DNA of 64,000 bases, taken from assembly GCA_965230065.1 (NCBI GenBank), contig OZ245942.1, positions 2,480,001 through 2,544,000 on the forward strand, in the 5' to 3' direction. Below the pieces are notes generated by a model, which made no database searches, was not told the DNA's origin, and worked only from the letters and a program-made list of their open reading frames with translations. The position numbers were made by a program, and so were the translations under genes. This DNA comes from G965230065 sp965230065. GTDB lineage: Bacteria; Bacteroidota; Bacteroidia; Cytophagales; Cyclobacteriaceae. Positions 8,075-15,711 of this stretch are shown here, in pieces; the first letter of the stretch is position 1; every line of letters starts with the position of its first letter.

Positions 8075-8231
8075 CTGGCCATACTGATATATCTTTGATT
8101 TTTTCTTTCCATTTTTCTATGTCAAAAGATTGCTTACCTTGTGATTTTGAGAGTAAAAAATCAAGAAAGTTGTCAACCTCTTTTTGCATCTCCTTAGATA
8201 AGGCATTATACTTTGTAAGTACCTCCGTCAT
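8037..8231 (-). CDS. DUF2281-like antitoxin, probably with a replaced C-terminus
   Basis: This 64-residue protein begins MTEVLTKYNALSKEMQKEV, a helical N-terminus like the DUF2281-type antitoxins that precede VapC toxins. After KDISVWPEEE the sequence ends EENHSSKFIQ. The DNA coding that tail reads as plausible toxin sequence in another frame, so the natural C-terminus appears to be deleted. It overlaps the toxin remnant on the same strand. It may still be expressed but is unlikely to pair with a working toxin. Confidence 0.6.
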   Translation of the reverse strand: MTEVLTKYNALSKEMQKEVDNFLDFLLSKSQGKQSFDIEKWKEKIKDISVWPEEEENHSSKFIQ

Positions 8232-8267
8232 ACTTTCTATTATTTAGCTTCTTAAATATAACGTTTT

Positions 8268-8299
8268 TTTGCTTCCAAACGGGTAAAAATATACATTTA
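8268..8299 (+). promoter_or_regulatory. Promoter upstream of the UPF0324 transporter
   Basis: TTTG at 8268-8271 is followed after 20 bases by TACATTTA at 8292-8299. This is close to the Bacteroidota TTTG/TAnnTTTG consensus with a suitable spacing and lies 24 bases before the ATG at 8324. Confidence 0.5.
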
Positions 8300-8323
8300 T
8301 GGCTCATTTGATAATCATAATGT

Positions 8324-10057
8324 ATGTCTGCCAAAGAACCTGTAATTGAGCAAAAAGCCAGCAAAAAATCAGAACTCTGGAAAACCGAAGACTACTGGGC
8401 CATCTGGCTGGGCATGGCCTTGCTGCTCATTGGCTGCCTGCTGTTTTTTCCCAATCCTCCTGAAAATTTATCCGAAAATACGGTACAGTACAACCAAACA
8501 CTAAAAGAGGAAGCGGCCAAAGCACCTTTCAAAACCATTGCCTGGCACGAAGCCATGGACAAAAAACTGGGCCTGAAAGCCAGTAAAAACGCCGCCGGTC
8601 AATGGATTGCCAAACTCACGGCCACGCCCCACGGCTGGAGTACAAACCCGGTAGATGCGTTTTTTAAATCGGAAACTGAAGCACAGGCCGAAAGTGAAGT
8701 GGCCATGCAAAACTACCAGAAACTGCAATCTGAAGCACAGCAACGCCTGGAAAATGCAAAAGCAGCCGAAAACGCTGCAGAAGCACAAAATTTTGAAAAC
8801 ACCGAATTAAATGATAAGGCAGCCCAGGCCATTGATGCCTGGCGCACAGCCCATACAAAGGCTATCAATGCCAAAAAGAAAACAGCGGTTGCCCCATACA
8901 GCCAGGTGCCTTACCTACTGCTTTTCATGGTGTTGCTTGCCGTGTTTTTCGGCATAGGCGCGTATTTTATGGATGGGAAATTCTGGCCTTTCGCCAAAGG
9001 GTTTGTGTTTGTCTTTTTAATAGGCGTGTTGGCCTACCTGGCCGGAGAGCAGGCCACCATGGACGACCTGGGCTTTGGGTATGCGGCCTGGGCTATTCTT
9101 TTCGGTTTGCTCATCAGCAATACGGTGGGCACGCCAGACTGGGCGAAACCAGCCCTGAAAACCGAATATTTCATTAAAACTGGTTTGGTATTACTGGGCG
9201 CCGAAATACTGTTTGGGAAAATTCTATCCATCGGTTTGCCTGGCATATTTGTAGCCTGGGTGGTTACGCCCATTGTATTGGTAACTACCTTTATTTTTGG
9301 GCAAAAAATCCTGAAAATTTCTTCCAAAACCCTCAACATCACCATATCTGCTGATATGTCGGTGTGTGGGGTGTCGGCAGCCATTGCAACGGCCGCTGCC
9401 TGCAAAGCCAAAAAGGAAGAACTTACGCTGGCCGTGGGGCTTTCACTCATTTTTACTTCTATTATGATGATTGCCCTGCCTGCCCTTATCAAAGCGGTGG
9501 GCATGCCCGAGGTGCTGGGCGGTGCGTGGATTGGCGGTACCATTGATGCAACGGGCGCGGTAGTAGCTGCCGGAGCCTTTTTGGGCGATAAAGCCTTGAA
9601 CGTAGCCGCTACCATCAAGATGATTCAGAATATTTTGATTGGTGTGATTGCCTTCGGGGTGGCCGTGTACTGGGCAACCAAAGTAGAAAAAACAGGGGAA
9701 GCCAAAGTAGGCATCGGCGAAATATGGAACCGCTTTCCCAAGTTTATCCTGGGTTTTTTGGGGGCTTCCATCATTTTTTCATCATTGTACGCCATCCTGG
9801 GCGAAGATGCGGGCTACACCCTGATTGACCACGGCGTGATCAGGGGTTTTTCCAAAAACTTTCGGGGATGGTTTTTCTGCCTGGCTTTCGTAAGCATCGG
9901 TTTGTCTACCAACTTCAAAGAGCTCAGCAGTTATTTTAAAGGAGGGAAACCGCTGATTTTGTATTTGTGCGGTCAATTATTGAATTTGACACTCACCCTG
10001 CTTTTGGCTTATATTATGTTTTATGTGGTTTTTCCTGAAATTACTGAAAGTATCTGA
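8324..10057 (+). CDS. UPF0324 / YeiH-type putative sulfate exporter family transporter with a coiled-coil insert
   Basis: This is a 577-residue multi-pass membrane protein. A first hydrophobic helix (about residues 27-46) is followed by a soluble Ala/Glu/Lys-rich region to about residue 190 that looks coiled-coil. About ten more membrane segments follow from residue 196. The transporter half has the family motifs SVCGVSAAIATAAA and GAWIGGTIDATGAVVAAG. The family is annotated as putative sulfate exporters, with poor experimental support. The soluble insert makes it much longer than classical YeiH (about 350 residues). The stop codon overlaps the start of the next small membrane gene by one base. 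Confidence 0.85.
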   Translation: MSAKEPVIEQKASKKSELWKTEDYWAIWLGMALLLIGCLLFFPNPPENLSENTVQYNQTLKEEAAKAPFKTIAWHEAMDKKLGLKASKNAAGQWIAKLTATPHGWSTNPVDAFFKSETEAQAESEVAMQNYQKLQSEAQQRLENAKAAENAAEAQNFENTELNDKAAQAIDAWRTAHTKAINAKKKTAVAPYSQVPYLLLFMVLLAVFFGIGAYFMDGKFWPFAKGFVFVFLIGVLAYLAGEQATMDDLGFGYAAWAILFGLLISNTVGTPDWAKPALKTEYFIKTGLVLLGAEILFGKILSIGLPGIFVAWVVTPIVLVTTFIFGQKILKISSKTLNITISADMSVCGVSAAIATAAACKAKKEELTLAVGLSLIFTSIMMIALPALIKAVGMPEVLGGAWIGGTIDATGAVVAAGAFLGDKALNVAATIKMIQNILIGVIAFGVAVYWATKVEKTGEAKVGIGEIWNRFPKFILGFLGASIIFSSLYAILGEDAGYTLIDHGVIRGFSKNFRGWFFCLAFVSIGLSTNFKELSSYFKGGKPLILYLCGQLLNLTLTLLLAYIMFYVVFPEITESI

Positions 10058-10275
10058 TGAAAATAGCGGTAAAAACAAAGAAATGGATGCAATTGCTGGG
10101 CGGGTTTGCCCTTCTGTGGGGGTTTATTTTTCTTTCCCCGTTTTTGGTGGAAATGTTACCCGCTTTGTCAGAAAAACTGAATGTCATTCGGGAGAAAAAC
10201 ATTAAAGGGAATGCACTGTTTTATACAGAAACACCGCAGTCTGCTGAAGCGGGCATCAGGATGAAGCATCGGTAA
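10057..10275 (+). CDS. Small membrane protein coupled to the UPF0324 transporter
   Basis: This is a 72-residue product with one hydrophobic segment (about residues 11-29, LLGGFALLWGFIFLSPFLVE) and a basic N-terminus. Its ATG shares a base with the transporter stop (TGATG), so translational coupling is likely. It may be an accessory subunit of the transporter. No family was recognised. Confidence 0.6.
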   Translation: MKIAVKTKKWMQLLGGFALLWGFIFLSPFLVEMLPALSEKLNVIREKNIKGNALFYTETPQSAEAGIRMKHR

Positions 10276-10289
10276 CCAAAGATTCCTTG

Positions 10290-10297
10290 TATATTTG
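10290..10297 (+). promoter_or_regulatory. Probable trkA -7 element TATATTTG
   Basis: TATATTTG matches TAnnTTTG and lies 35 bases upstream of the trkA ATG. No clear TTTG -33 element was found at the expected distance. Confidence 0.4.
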
Positions 10298-10332
10298 CGG
10301 TAATACAGGCGGTTTTACTTTTTATTTGTTGT

Positions 10333-11673
10333 ATGAAAATAATCATTGCAGGGGCTGGGGACGTAGGATCGCACCTGGCAAAGCTTTTATCGTACGAAAA
10401 CCAGGATATTACCATCATTGACCTTAATCCTGAGCGGCTCAGGCAGATTGGCAACCAGATAGACGTAGCCACCATCAAAGGCAACTCTACTTCTTACAAA
10501 GTATTACAGGATGCCAACGTAGCCCAGGCTGATTTGTTTATTGCTGCTACTGACTTGGAAGAAGTAAACCTGGCCACGGCAGTGATTGCCAAAAATCTGG
10601 GGGTAAAGCGTACGATTGCCCGCATTTCTAACGAGGAATTTCTATACGGAAAGCACATCTTAGATTTAGCCAAAGTTGGAATTGACGAACTGATTTCACC
10701 CGAATCGCTGGCAGCCAGAGAAATCAAGCGCCTGTTGCGAAAAGCCGCCGTTACTGATACGTTTGAGTTTGACCAGGGCATCTTATCACTGATTGGCATT
10801 ACGGTAGATAATGACAGCGTCCTCATCAACCGGTCAATGGCTGATACTGCCCGGCTCAACCCGGACAACTCGTACATCATGGTTGCCATTTTGCGCAATG
10901 GACACACCATCATTCCCAAAGGAGATACGCTCATCAAACCCAACGATCATATATACTTTATTACCCAGCCCGATGGGGCAGACAAGGTACTGACCTTATC
11001 AGGCAAGAAAAAGATAGAAATAAAAAATCTGATGATTTTGGGGGGCAGCAAAGCGGGTTTTCATACCGCCCGGAAGCTGAGCAATACTTATCGCATCAAA
11101 CTGATAGAGCGGGATAAAGAAAAATGTTTCGAGCTGGCCGACCAATTACCCGATACCCTTGTCATTAATGGTGATGGGCGCGATGTAGACTTACTGGAAG
11201 AAGAAGGCATAGCCGATATGGATGCTTTTGTAGCGGTAACCGGCGATTCGGAAACCAATATCATCACTTGCCTGGTAGCCAAAGACAAAGGCGTAAAAAA
11301 AACCATCGCCCTGGTAGAAAATGTAGACTACATACACCTGAGTCAAAATATGGGTGTGGATACGATGATTAACAAAAAACTGATTGCTGCTAATTTTATT
11401 TTCCGCTACATCCGAAAAGGGGAAGTGGTTTCCCTGGCAGGCATCCACGGCGTAGAGGCTGAAATACTGGAGTATGTAGTGAAAGATGATTGCAAAATCA
11501 CCCGAAAACAGTTGAAAGACCTTGATTTTCCAAAGGAGTCCATCATCGGAGGGGTAATCAGAAATGGACAGGGTTATATTGCTATGGGTAACTTTCAGTT
11601 TATTCCTAACGACAGGGTGGTGGTGCTCAGTAAACGAGAGGGATTGGCTGAGGTAGAGAAGTTCTTTAAATAA
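10333..11673 (+). CDS. trkA: Trk potassium uptake regulatory subunit TrkA
   Basis: TrkA is the cytoplasmic NAD-binding ring that gates the TrkH potassium channel. The 446 residues comprise two RCK units. The first opens with the Rossmann motif GAGDVGSHLAKLL (about residue 7) and the acidic end of strand 2 in ITIIDLNPERL. The second starts near residue 234 with LGGSKAGFHTARKL and LIERDKEKC. Each Rossmann fold is followed by a TrkA-C domain. The length matches full-length two-unit TrkA. trkH follows 11 bp downstream, giving an operon. Confidence 0.93.
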   Translation: MKIIIAGAGDVGSHLAKLLSYENQDITIIDLNPERLRQIGNQIDVATIKGNSTSYKVLQDANVAQADLFIAATDLEEVNLATAVIAKNLGVKRTIARISNEEFLYGKHILDLAKVGIDELISPESLAAREIKRLLRKAAVTDTFEFDQGILSLIGITVDNDSVLINRSMADTARLNPDNSYIMVAILRNGHTIIPKGDTLIKPNDHIYFITQPDGADKVLTLSGKKKIEIKNLMILGGSKAGFHTARKLSNTYRIKLIERDKEKCFELADQLPDTLVINGDGRDVDLLEEEGIADMDAFVAVTGDSETNIITCLVAKDKGVKKTIALVENVDYIHLSQNMGVDTMINKKLIAANFIFRYIRKGEVVSLAGIHGVEAEILEYVVKDDCKITRKQLKDLDFPKESIIGGVIRNGQGYIAMGNFQFIPNDRVVVLSKREGLAEVEKFFK

Positions 11674-11684
11674 AATGCATATTT

Positions 11685-13142
11685 GTGAAATTTAACTGGA
11701 AGGTTACCTTAAATATCCTTGGCATTTTGCTGGTCTTCAATGGGGGCTTTATGTACCTCTGCCTGCCCTTTTCTTTTTACTATGGGGGCAGTGATGCCAC
11801 AGCTATTTTATGGGCCGGGGCTATTGCCATGGCTGTAGGAGGTACGGCTTTTTTAACCACCAGAAAACAAAAAGACAAAGAACTCAGGCGGCGGGATGGC
11901 TACCTGGTCGTAACCTTAGGCTGGATACTGATGTCGTTTTTTGGGTCACTCCCTTATGTTTTGAGCGGTACCATCCCCACGTATCCCGATGCTTTTTTTG
12001 AATCTATTTCAGGGTTTACCACCACCGGGGCCACCATTCTTACGGATATTGAAGTTTTGCCCAAAGGCATCATTTTCTGGCGCAGTCTTACCCAGTGGAT
12101 TGGGGGCATGGGTATTATTGTGCTCACGGTAGCTATTTTGCCCATTTTGGGTATTGGTGGCATGCAGTTGTTTGTGGCCGAAGCCCCGGGGGTTTCGCCC
12201 GATAAGCTCAAGCCTCGCATCAGGGACACGGCAGCCCGGCTCTGGATTATATATGTAGGGCTTACACTTATACAAATGGTACTGCTGATGGTAGGCGGTA
12301 TGAGTTTCTTTGATGCCATCAACCACAGCCTCACTACCATGGCTACCGGCGGCTTTTCACCAAAAAATACCAGCATTGCCCACTACGATTCCCCTTTTCT
12401 GCAATATGTGATTATCGCTTTTATGTTCCTGGCAGGCACCAGCTTTACCATGACGTACTTTATGCTGAAAAGAAACTTTACCAAAGTGTGGAGCAATGAA
12501 GAGTTTCGTTTTTACCTCACTACCATCGTCATTATCACCATCATAGCCACGGCGAGTGTGTATTTGGTAACAGACAACGGATTGGAAAAATCTTTCCGTG
12601 ATGCATGTTTTCAGGTAGTATCCGTCATTACCACGACCGGGTACGTAACAGCCGATTACACAGCCTGGGCACCTATTCTCACCATTATTTTTTTCATACT
12701 GATGTTTGCCGGAGGTTCGGCAGGCTCTACGGCCGGGGGTGTAAAAATAGTGAGACATGTCATCCTGATCAAAAACAGCTTTTTGGAAATGAAACGGCAG
12801 ATACATCCTTCGGCCGTCATTCCGGTACGCCTGAATGGAAACGCTATTACACAAGATATCACTTTCAATATCCTGGCCTTTTTCATTATTTATATTACCA
12901 TTTTTGTTTTTGGGGCGGTTATTATGGCACTGATGGGCGTTGATTTTATGACGGCCATCGGCTCGGTGGCTACTTCTCTGGGCAATATCGGGCCGGGCAT
13001 TGGTACGGTAGGCCCGGTAGATAACTTCGCCCACATTCCGGCAGCCGGGAAGTGGTTTTTATCGTTTGTGATGCTTTTGGGGCGGTTGGAACTGTTTACG
13101 GTGCTTATTTTATTCACCCCCTATTACTGGACACGGCAGTAA
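11685..13142 (+). CDS. trkH: Trk potassium uptake channel subunit TrkH
   Basis: This 485-residue integral membrane channel has four selectivity-filter-like loops: TTTGATIL, TMATGGFSPKN, TTTGYVTAD and TSLGNIGPGIG. It forms the potassium pore gated by TrkA. The start is a GTG at 11685 (MKFNWKVTLN). An ATG just upstream at 11674 is out of frame and stops at once, and no in-frame ATG fits better. The cyclo-ligase gene follows 6 bp downstream and is probably co-transcribed. Confidence 0.92.
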   Translation: MKFNWKVTLNILGILLVFNGGFMYLCLPFSFYYGGSDATAILWAGAIAMAVGGTAFLTTRKQKDKELRRRDGYLVVTLGWILMSFFGSLPYVLSGTIPTYPDAFFESISGFTTTGATILTDIEVLPKGIIFWRSLTQWIGGMGIIVLTVAILPILGIGGMQLFVAEAPGVSPDKLKPRIRDTAARLWIIYVGLTLIQMVLLMVGGMSFFDAINHSLTTMATGGFSPKNTSIAHYDSPFLQYVIIAFMFLAGTSFTMTYFMLKRNFTKVWSNEEFRFYLTTIVIITIIATASVYLVTDNGLEKSFRDACFQVVSVITTTGYVTADYTAWAPILTIIFFILMFAGGSAGSTAGGVKIVRHVILIKNSFLEMKRQIHPSAVIPVRLNGNAITQDITFNILAFFIIYITIFVFGAVIMALMGVDFMTAIGSVATSLGNIGPGIGTVGPVDNFAHIPAAGKWFLSFVMLLGRLELFTVLILFTPYYWTRQ

Positions 13143-13148
13143 ACGATT

Positions 13149-13724
13149 ATGGAAAAATCAGCATTGAGAAAAATATACCTGGAAAAAAGAAAAAACCTTG
13201 GGAGGGAAGAGTTGGAACTACGTAACCGGCAGGTGAAAGAGCAACTGCTGGGGTATTTTGATTTTGGTAAGATAAAAATGGTGCATTGTTTTTTGCCCAT
13301 TCTTACTCATAACGAAATAGACACCTGGCCCATCATTAAGGCTTTGCAGGGAAAAAATATCAATGTTGTCGTATCCAAAACGAAGTGGAAATCCGTAAGC
13401 ATGGAGCATTTTCTGCTCACGCCTGATACGGTACTGCAAAACAACCGCTGGGGCATACCCGAACCTGTGGCGGGCGAATTAATTCCTGCCAGCCAGCTTG
13501 ATATGGTGCTGGTCCCCCTGCTGGCTTTTGACCGGGCGGGCCACCGGGTGGGCTACGGCAAAGGTTTTTACGACCGCTTTCTTTCAAAATGTTTACCAAA
13601 CACCCTCAAAGTAGGCTTATCCTTAGAACAGCCCATTCCTAAAATTGCTGATACGAATGCTTATGATGTGGTGTTGAATTTTGGCGTAACCCCGGAAAAA
13701 GTATGGGAATTTCCGGACAAATAG
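13149..13724 (+). CDS. 5-formyltetrahydrofolate cyclo-ligase
   Basis: This 191-residue enzyme converts 5-formyl-THF to 5,10-methenyl-THF using ATP, rescuing folate from a storage form. The N-terminus SALRKIYLEKRKNL carries the basic ATP-binding residues. The family signature GYGKGFYDR is at about 135-143, preceded by LVPLLAFDRAGHRVG. The length is typical. It is the last gene of the trkAH run and converges on the TPR locus 19 bp away. Confidence 0.92.
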   Translation: MEKSALRKIYLEKRKNLGREELELRNRQVKEQLLGYFDFGKIKMVHCFLPILTHNEIDTWPIIKALQGKNINVVVSKTKWKSVSMEHFLLTPDTVLQNNRWGIPEPVAGELIPASQLDMVLVPLLAFDRAGHRVGYGKGFYDRFLSKCLPNTLKVGLSLEQPIPKIADTNAYDVVLNFGVTPEKVWEFPDK

Positions 13725-13743
13725 GCCCGGTTTTTTCAGGTAC

Positions 13744-15711
13744 TTAACATTCAATCTTTTCAAAAGCAGATTTATAATTATTATCATCAGGTTTCAATTC
13801 CAGGGCTTTTTTAAATTGGGCTTTGGCTTCGCATTGCTTGTTCATTTTTAGCAAAATATTCCCATAATCATAATAGTTCTGGTGGATGCTGGCATCTAAT
13901 TGAATGGCTTTTTCATAAAATTGGGCGGCTTCTTCAAATTTGTTTAGATACCGGAAAGAGTAAGCGGTATTGGCCGCATACACCTGAACGCCAGGGTCTT
14001 TCGCTAAAGCTTTCTGGTAATATTGCAAAGCATCTTCATCTTTGTACTGGTTGGAATAAATCAGGCCGACAGCATTGTAATCTTTGGCTTGTTCAGCGGC
14101 ATCCGTTTCATGCTGTGCTGCTGCAAGGTAGGCAGCAACGGCTTCATCGTACCTGCCAAGACGGTTAAAAGCATTGGCTTTGTTGCGCAAAAACAAAACA
14201 TTTTCGGGTTCCAGCGCTATGGCTTTTTCATAACACTCGATGGCTTTTTCGTATTGTTGCAGGTCATGAAACTGTACTCCGGCATAATTATGGTCTTTGG
14301 CCTTTTGCGCGGGATTTGTTTCATATTGTGCAGCCAGTTGGTACGCTTCGCTTGCATTTTTGGCATCCCGCAGCCAATCGTAGGCAATGGCCTTGTTGCG
14401 CAGGTACTGGGGGTTGTGGGGCGCCAGTTCAATGGCTTTTTCATAATAGGGAATGGCCTCCCGGTATTGCTTCTGTTTGTTAAACTGCACGCCAATGTAG
14501 TTATAATCTTTGGCTTTTTCTGCGGTATTGTTGTCACTTTCATGTTGCACGGCCGCTTTGTAGGCAGCGATGGCTTCCTCGTATTCTTCCAGCCAGTTGT
14601 AGGCATTGGCTTTGTTGCGCAAAAACAAAACATTTTCAGGTTCCAGTTCAATGGCTTTTTCATAATAAGGAATGGCTTCCCGGTATTGCTTCTGTTTATG
14701 AAATTGTACACCAATGTAGTTATAGTCTTTGGCTTTTTCTGCGGTATTTTGGTCACTTTCATGTTGCATGGCCGCTTTGTAGGCAGCAATGGCGGCTTCG
14801 TATTCTTCCAGCCAGTTGTGGGCATTGGCTTTGTTGCGCAGGTACAGCGGATTCGTGGGTTCCAGGGCGATGGCTTTTTCATAGAAGGGAATGGCCTGCC
14901 GGTAATTTCCCTGTTTATGTAACTGTACCCCGGCATAATTATAGTCTTTGGCTTTTTGCCCGGGTTCGGTTTCATACTCTGCTGCCAATTCGTAAGCTTC
15001 TGAGGCTTTTTCAAACTCTTCCAGCCAATCGTAGGCGATGGCTTTATTGCGTAGATACAGGGCATTTTTAGGCTCGAGGATAGCCGCTTTTTCATAATAC
15101 GTAATGGCCTCCTGGTATTGCTTTCTATCATGAAACTTAACACCCAAATGATTTTGGATACGGCTCAAATAGGCCCTCCCATTTTCTGAGTATTGTTCTT
15201 TTATATCATAAGGATTGGCTTCTTTTACAATTTGCTGTGCTTCATTAATATCTACATTATTCAAAAGTTCCAGCATAGAAAAGACGTTGTACCTGTCTAC
15301 CTGCTGCCAGTTTTCTACCACAGGGTGTATTATTTTTTTGAAAGAAGCCCGGTTTTCTTTCTTCATGGAAGATAATTTGGCAAGCATCAAATCATAGTTG
15401 CCTATGTTATAGAGGTTTAGCAAAATATCCATGAGTTTGCTGCGTAAATCCGGGTTGATGTCCGGGTTGTTATTGTTCCAGACAAACACCAGTGTGGTGA
15501 GCACCTCTACCTCATCAAATTCCCAGTGGCCCGATTTGTAATCTATGAGCTGTTCCAGCAAGTACCTGTCCTTGAAAATGCTTTGCAAATTCTGGTGTTT
15601 ATCGAACAGAAAGTCGAAATTAGATCGCTTTAAAAATTCAATAAACTCTTCAAAATAGAAGTTTAAAAACTTGTCGTGATCTTCGGTGCTATTAACGGGT
15701 TGGCCTTTCAT
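13744..15711 (-). CDS. TPR-repeat protein, second gene of a two-gene locus
   Basis: This 655-residue protein has no signal peptide or membrane helix. The first 190 residues are helical and unrecognised. From about 195 to the end there are around a dozen tetratricopeptide repeats with consensus YxEAIxYYEKAIxLEPxN. Several come as a 73-residue double unit (AKDYNYIGVQFHKQKQYREA followed by LRNKANAYNWLEEYEEA) that is also nearly identical at DNA level with a 219-bp period. TPR arrays bind partner proteins. The ATG at 15711 lies 20 bp inside the upstream large TPR gene, so the two are translationally coupled. No enzymatic domain is seen. Confidence 0.8.
   Translation of the reverse strand: MKGQPVNSTEDHDKFLNFYFEEFIEFLKRSNFDFLFDKHQNLQSIFKDRYLLEQLIDYKSGHWEFDEVEVLTTLVFVWNNNNPDINPDLRSKLMDILLNLYNIGNYDLMLAKLSSMKKENRASFKKIIHPVVENWQQVDRYNVFSMLELLNNVDINEAQQIVKEANPYDIKEQYSENGRAYLSRIQNHLGVKFHDRKQYQEAITYYEKAAILEPKNALYLRNKAIAYDWLEEFEKASEAYELAAEYETEPGQKAKDYNYAGVQLHKQGNYRQAIPFYEKAIALEPTNPLYLRNKANAHNWLEEYEAAIAAYKAAMQHESDQNTAEKAKDYNYIGVQFHKQKQYREAIPYYEKAIELEPENVLFLRNKANAYNWLEEYEEAIAAYKAAVQHESDNNTAEKAKDYNYIGVQFNKQKQYREAIPYYEKAIELAPHNPQYLRNKAIAYDWLRDAKNASEAYQLAAQYETNPAQKAKDHNYAGVQFHDLQQYEKAIECYEKAIALEPENVLFLRNKANAFNRLGRYDEAVAAYLAAAQHETDAAEQAKDYNAVGLIYSNQYKDEDALQYYQKALAKDPGVQVYAANTAYSFRYLNKFEEAAQFYEKAIQLDASIHQNYYDYGNILLKMNKQCEAKAQFKKALELKPDDNNYKSAFEKIEC
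14422..14880 (-). repeat. 219-bp direct repeats inside the TPR gene
   Basis: The word ATGGCTTTTTCAT and its surroundings recur at about 14432, 14651 and 14870, a period of 219 bp (73 codons), with long near-identical stretches between copies. The repeats encode paired TPR units and could change copy number by recombination. Confidence 0.75.

Noticed and set aside
9034..9618. Minus-strand frame of 194 codons inside the transporter gene
   Set aside because: It is a shadow of the UPF0324 coding region and lacks any domain.
14023..14922. Plus-strand frame of 299 codons with hydrophobic repeats
   Set aside because: It is antisense to the TPR repeats; its repeats mirror the TPR codons.
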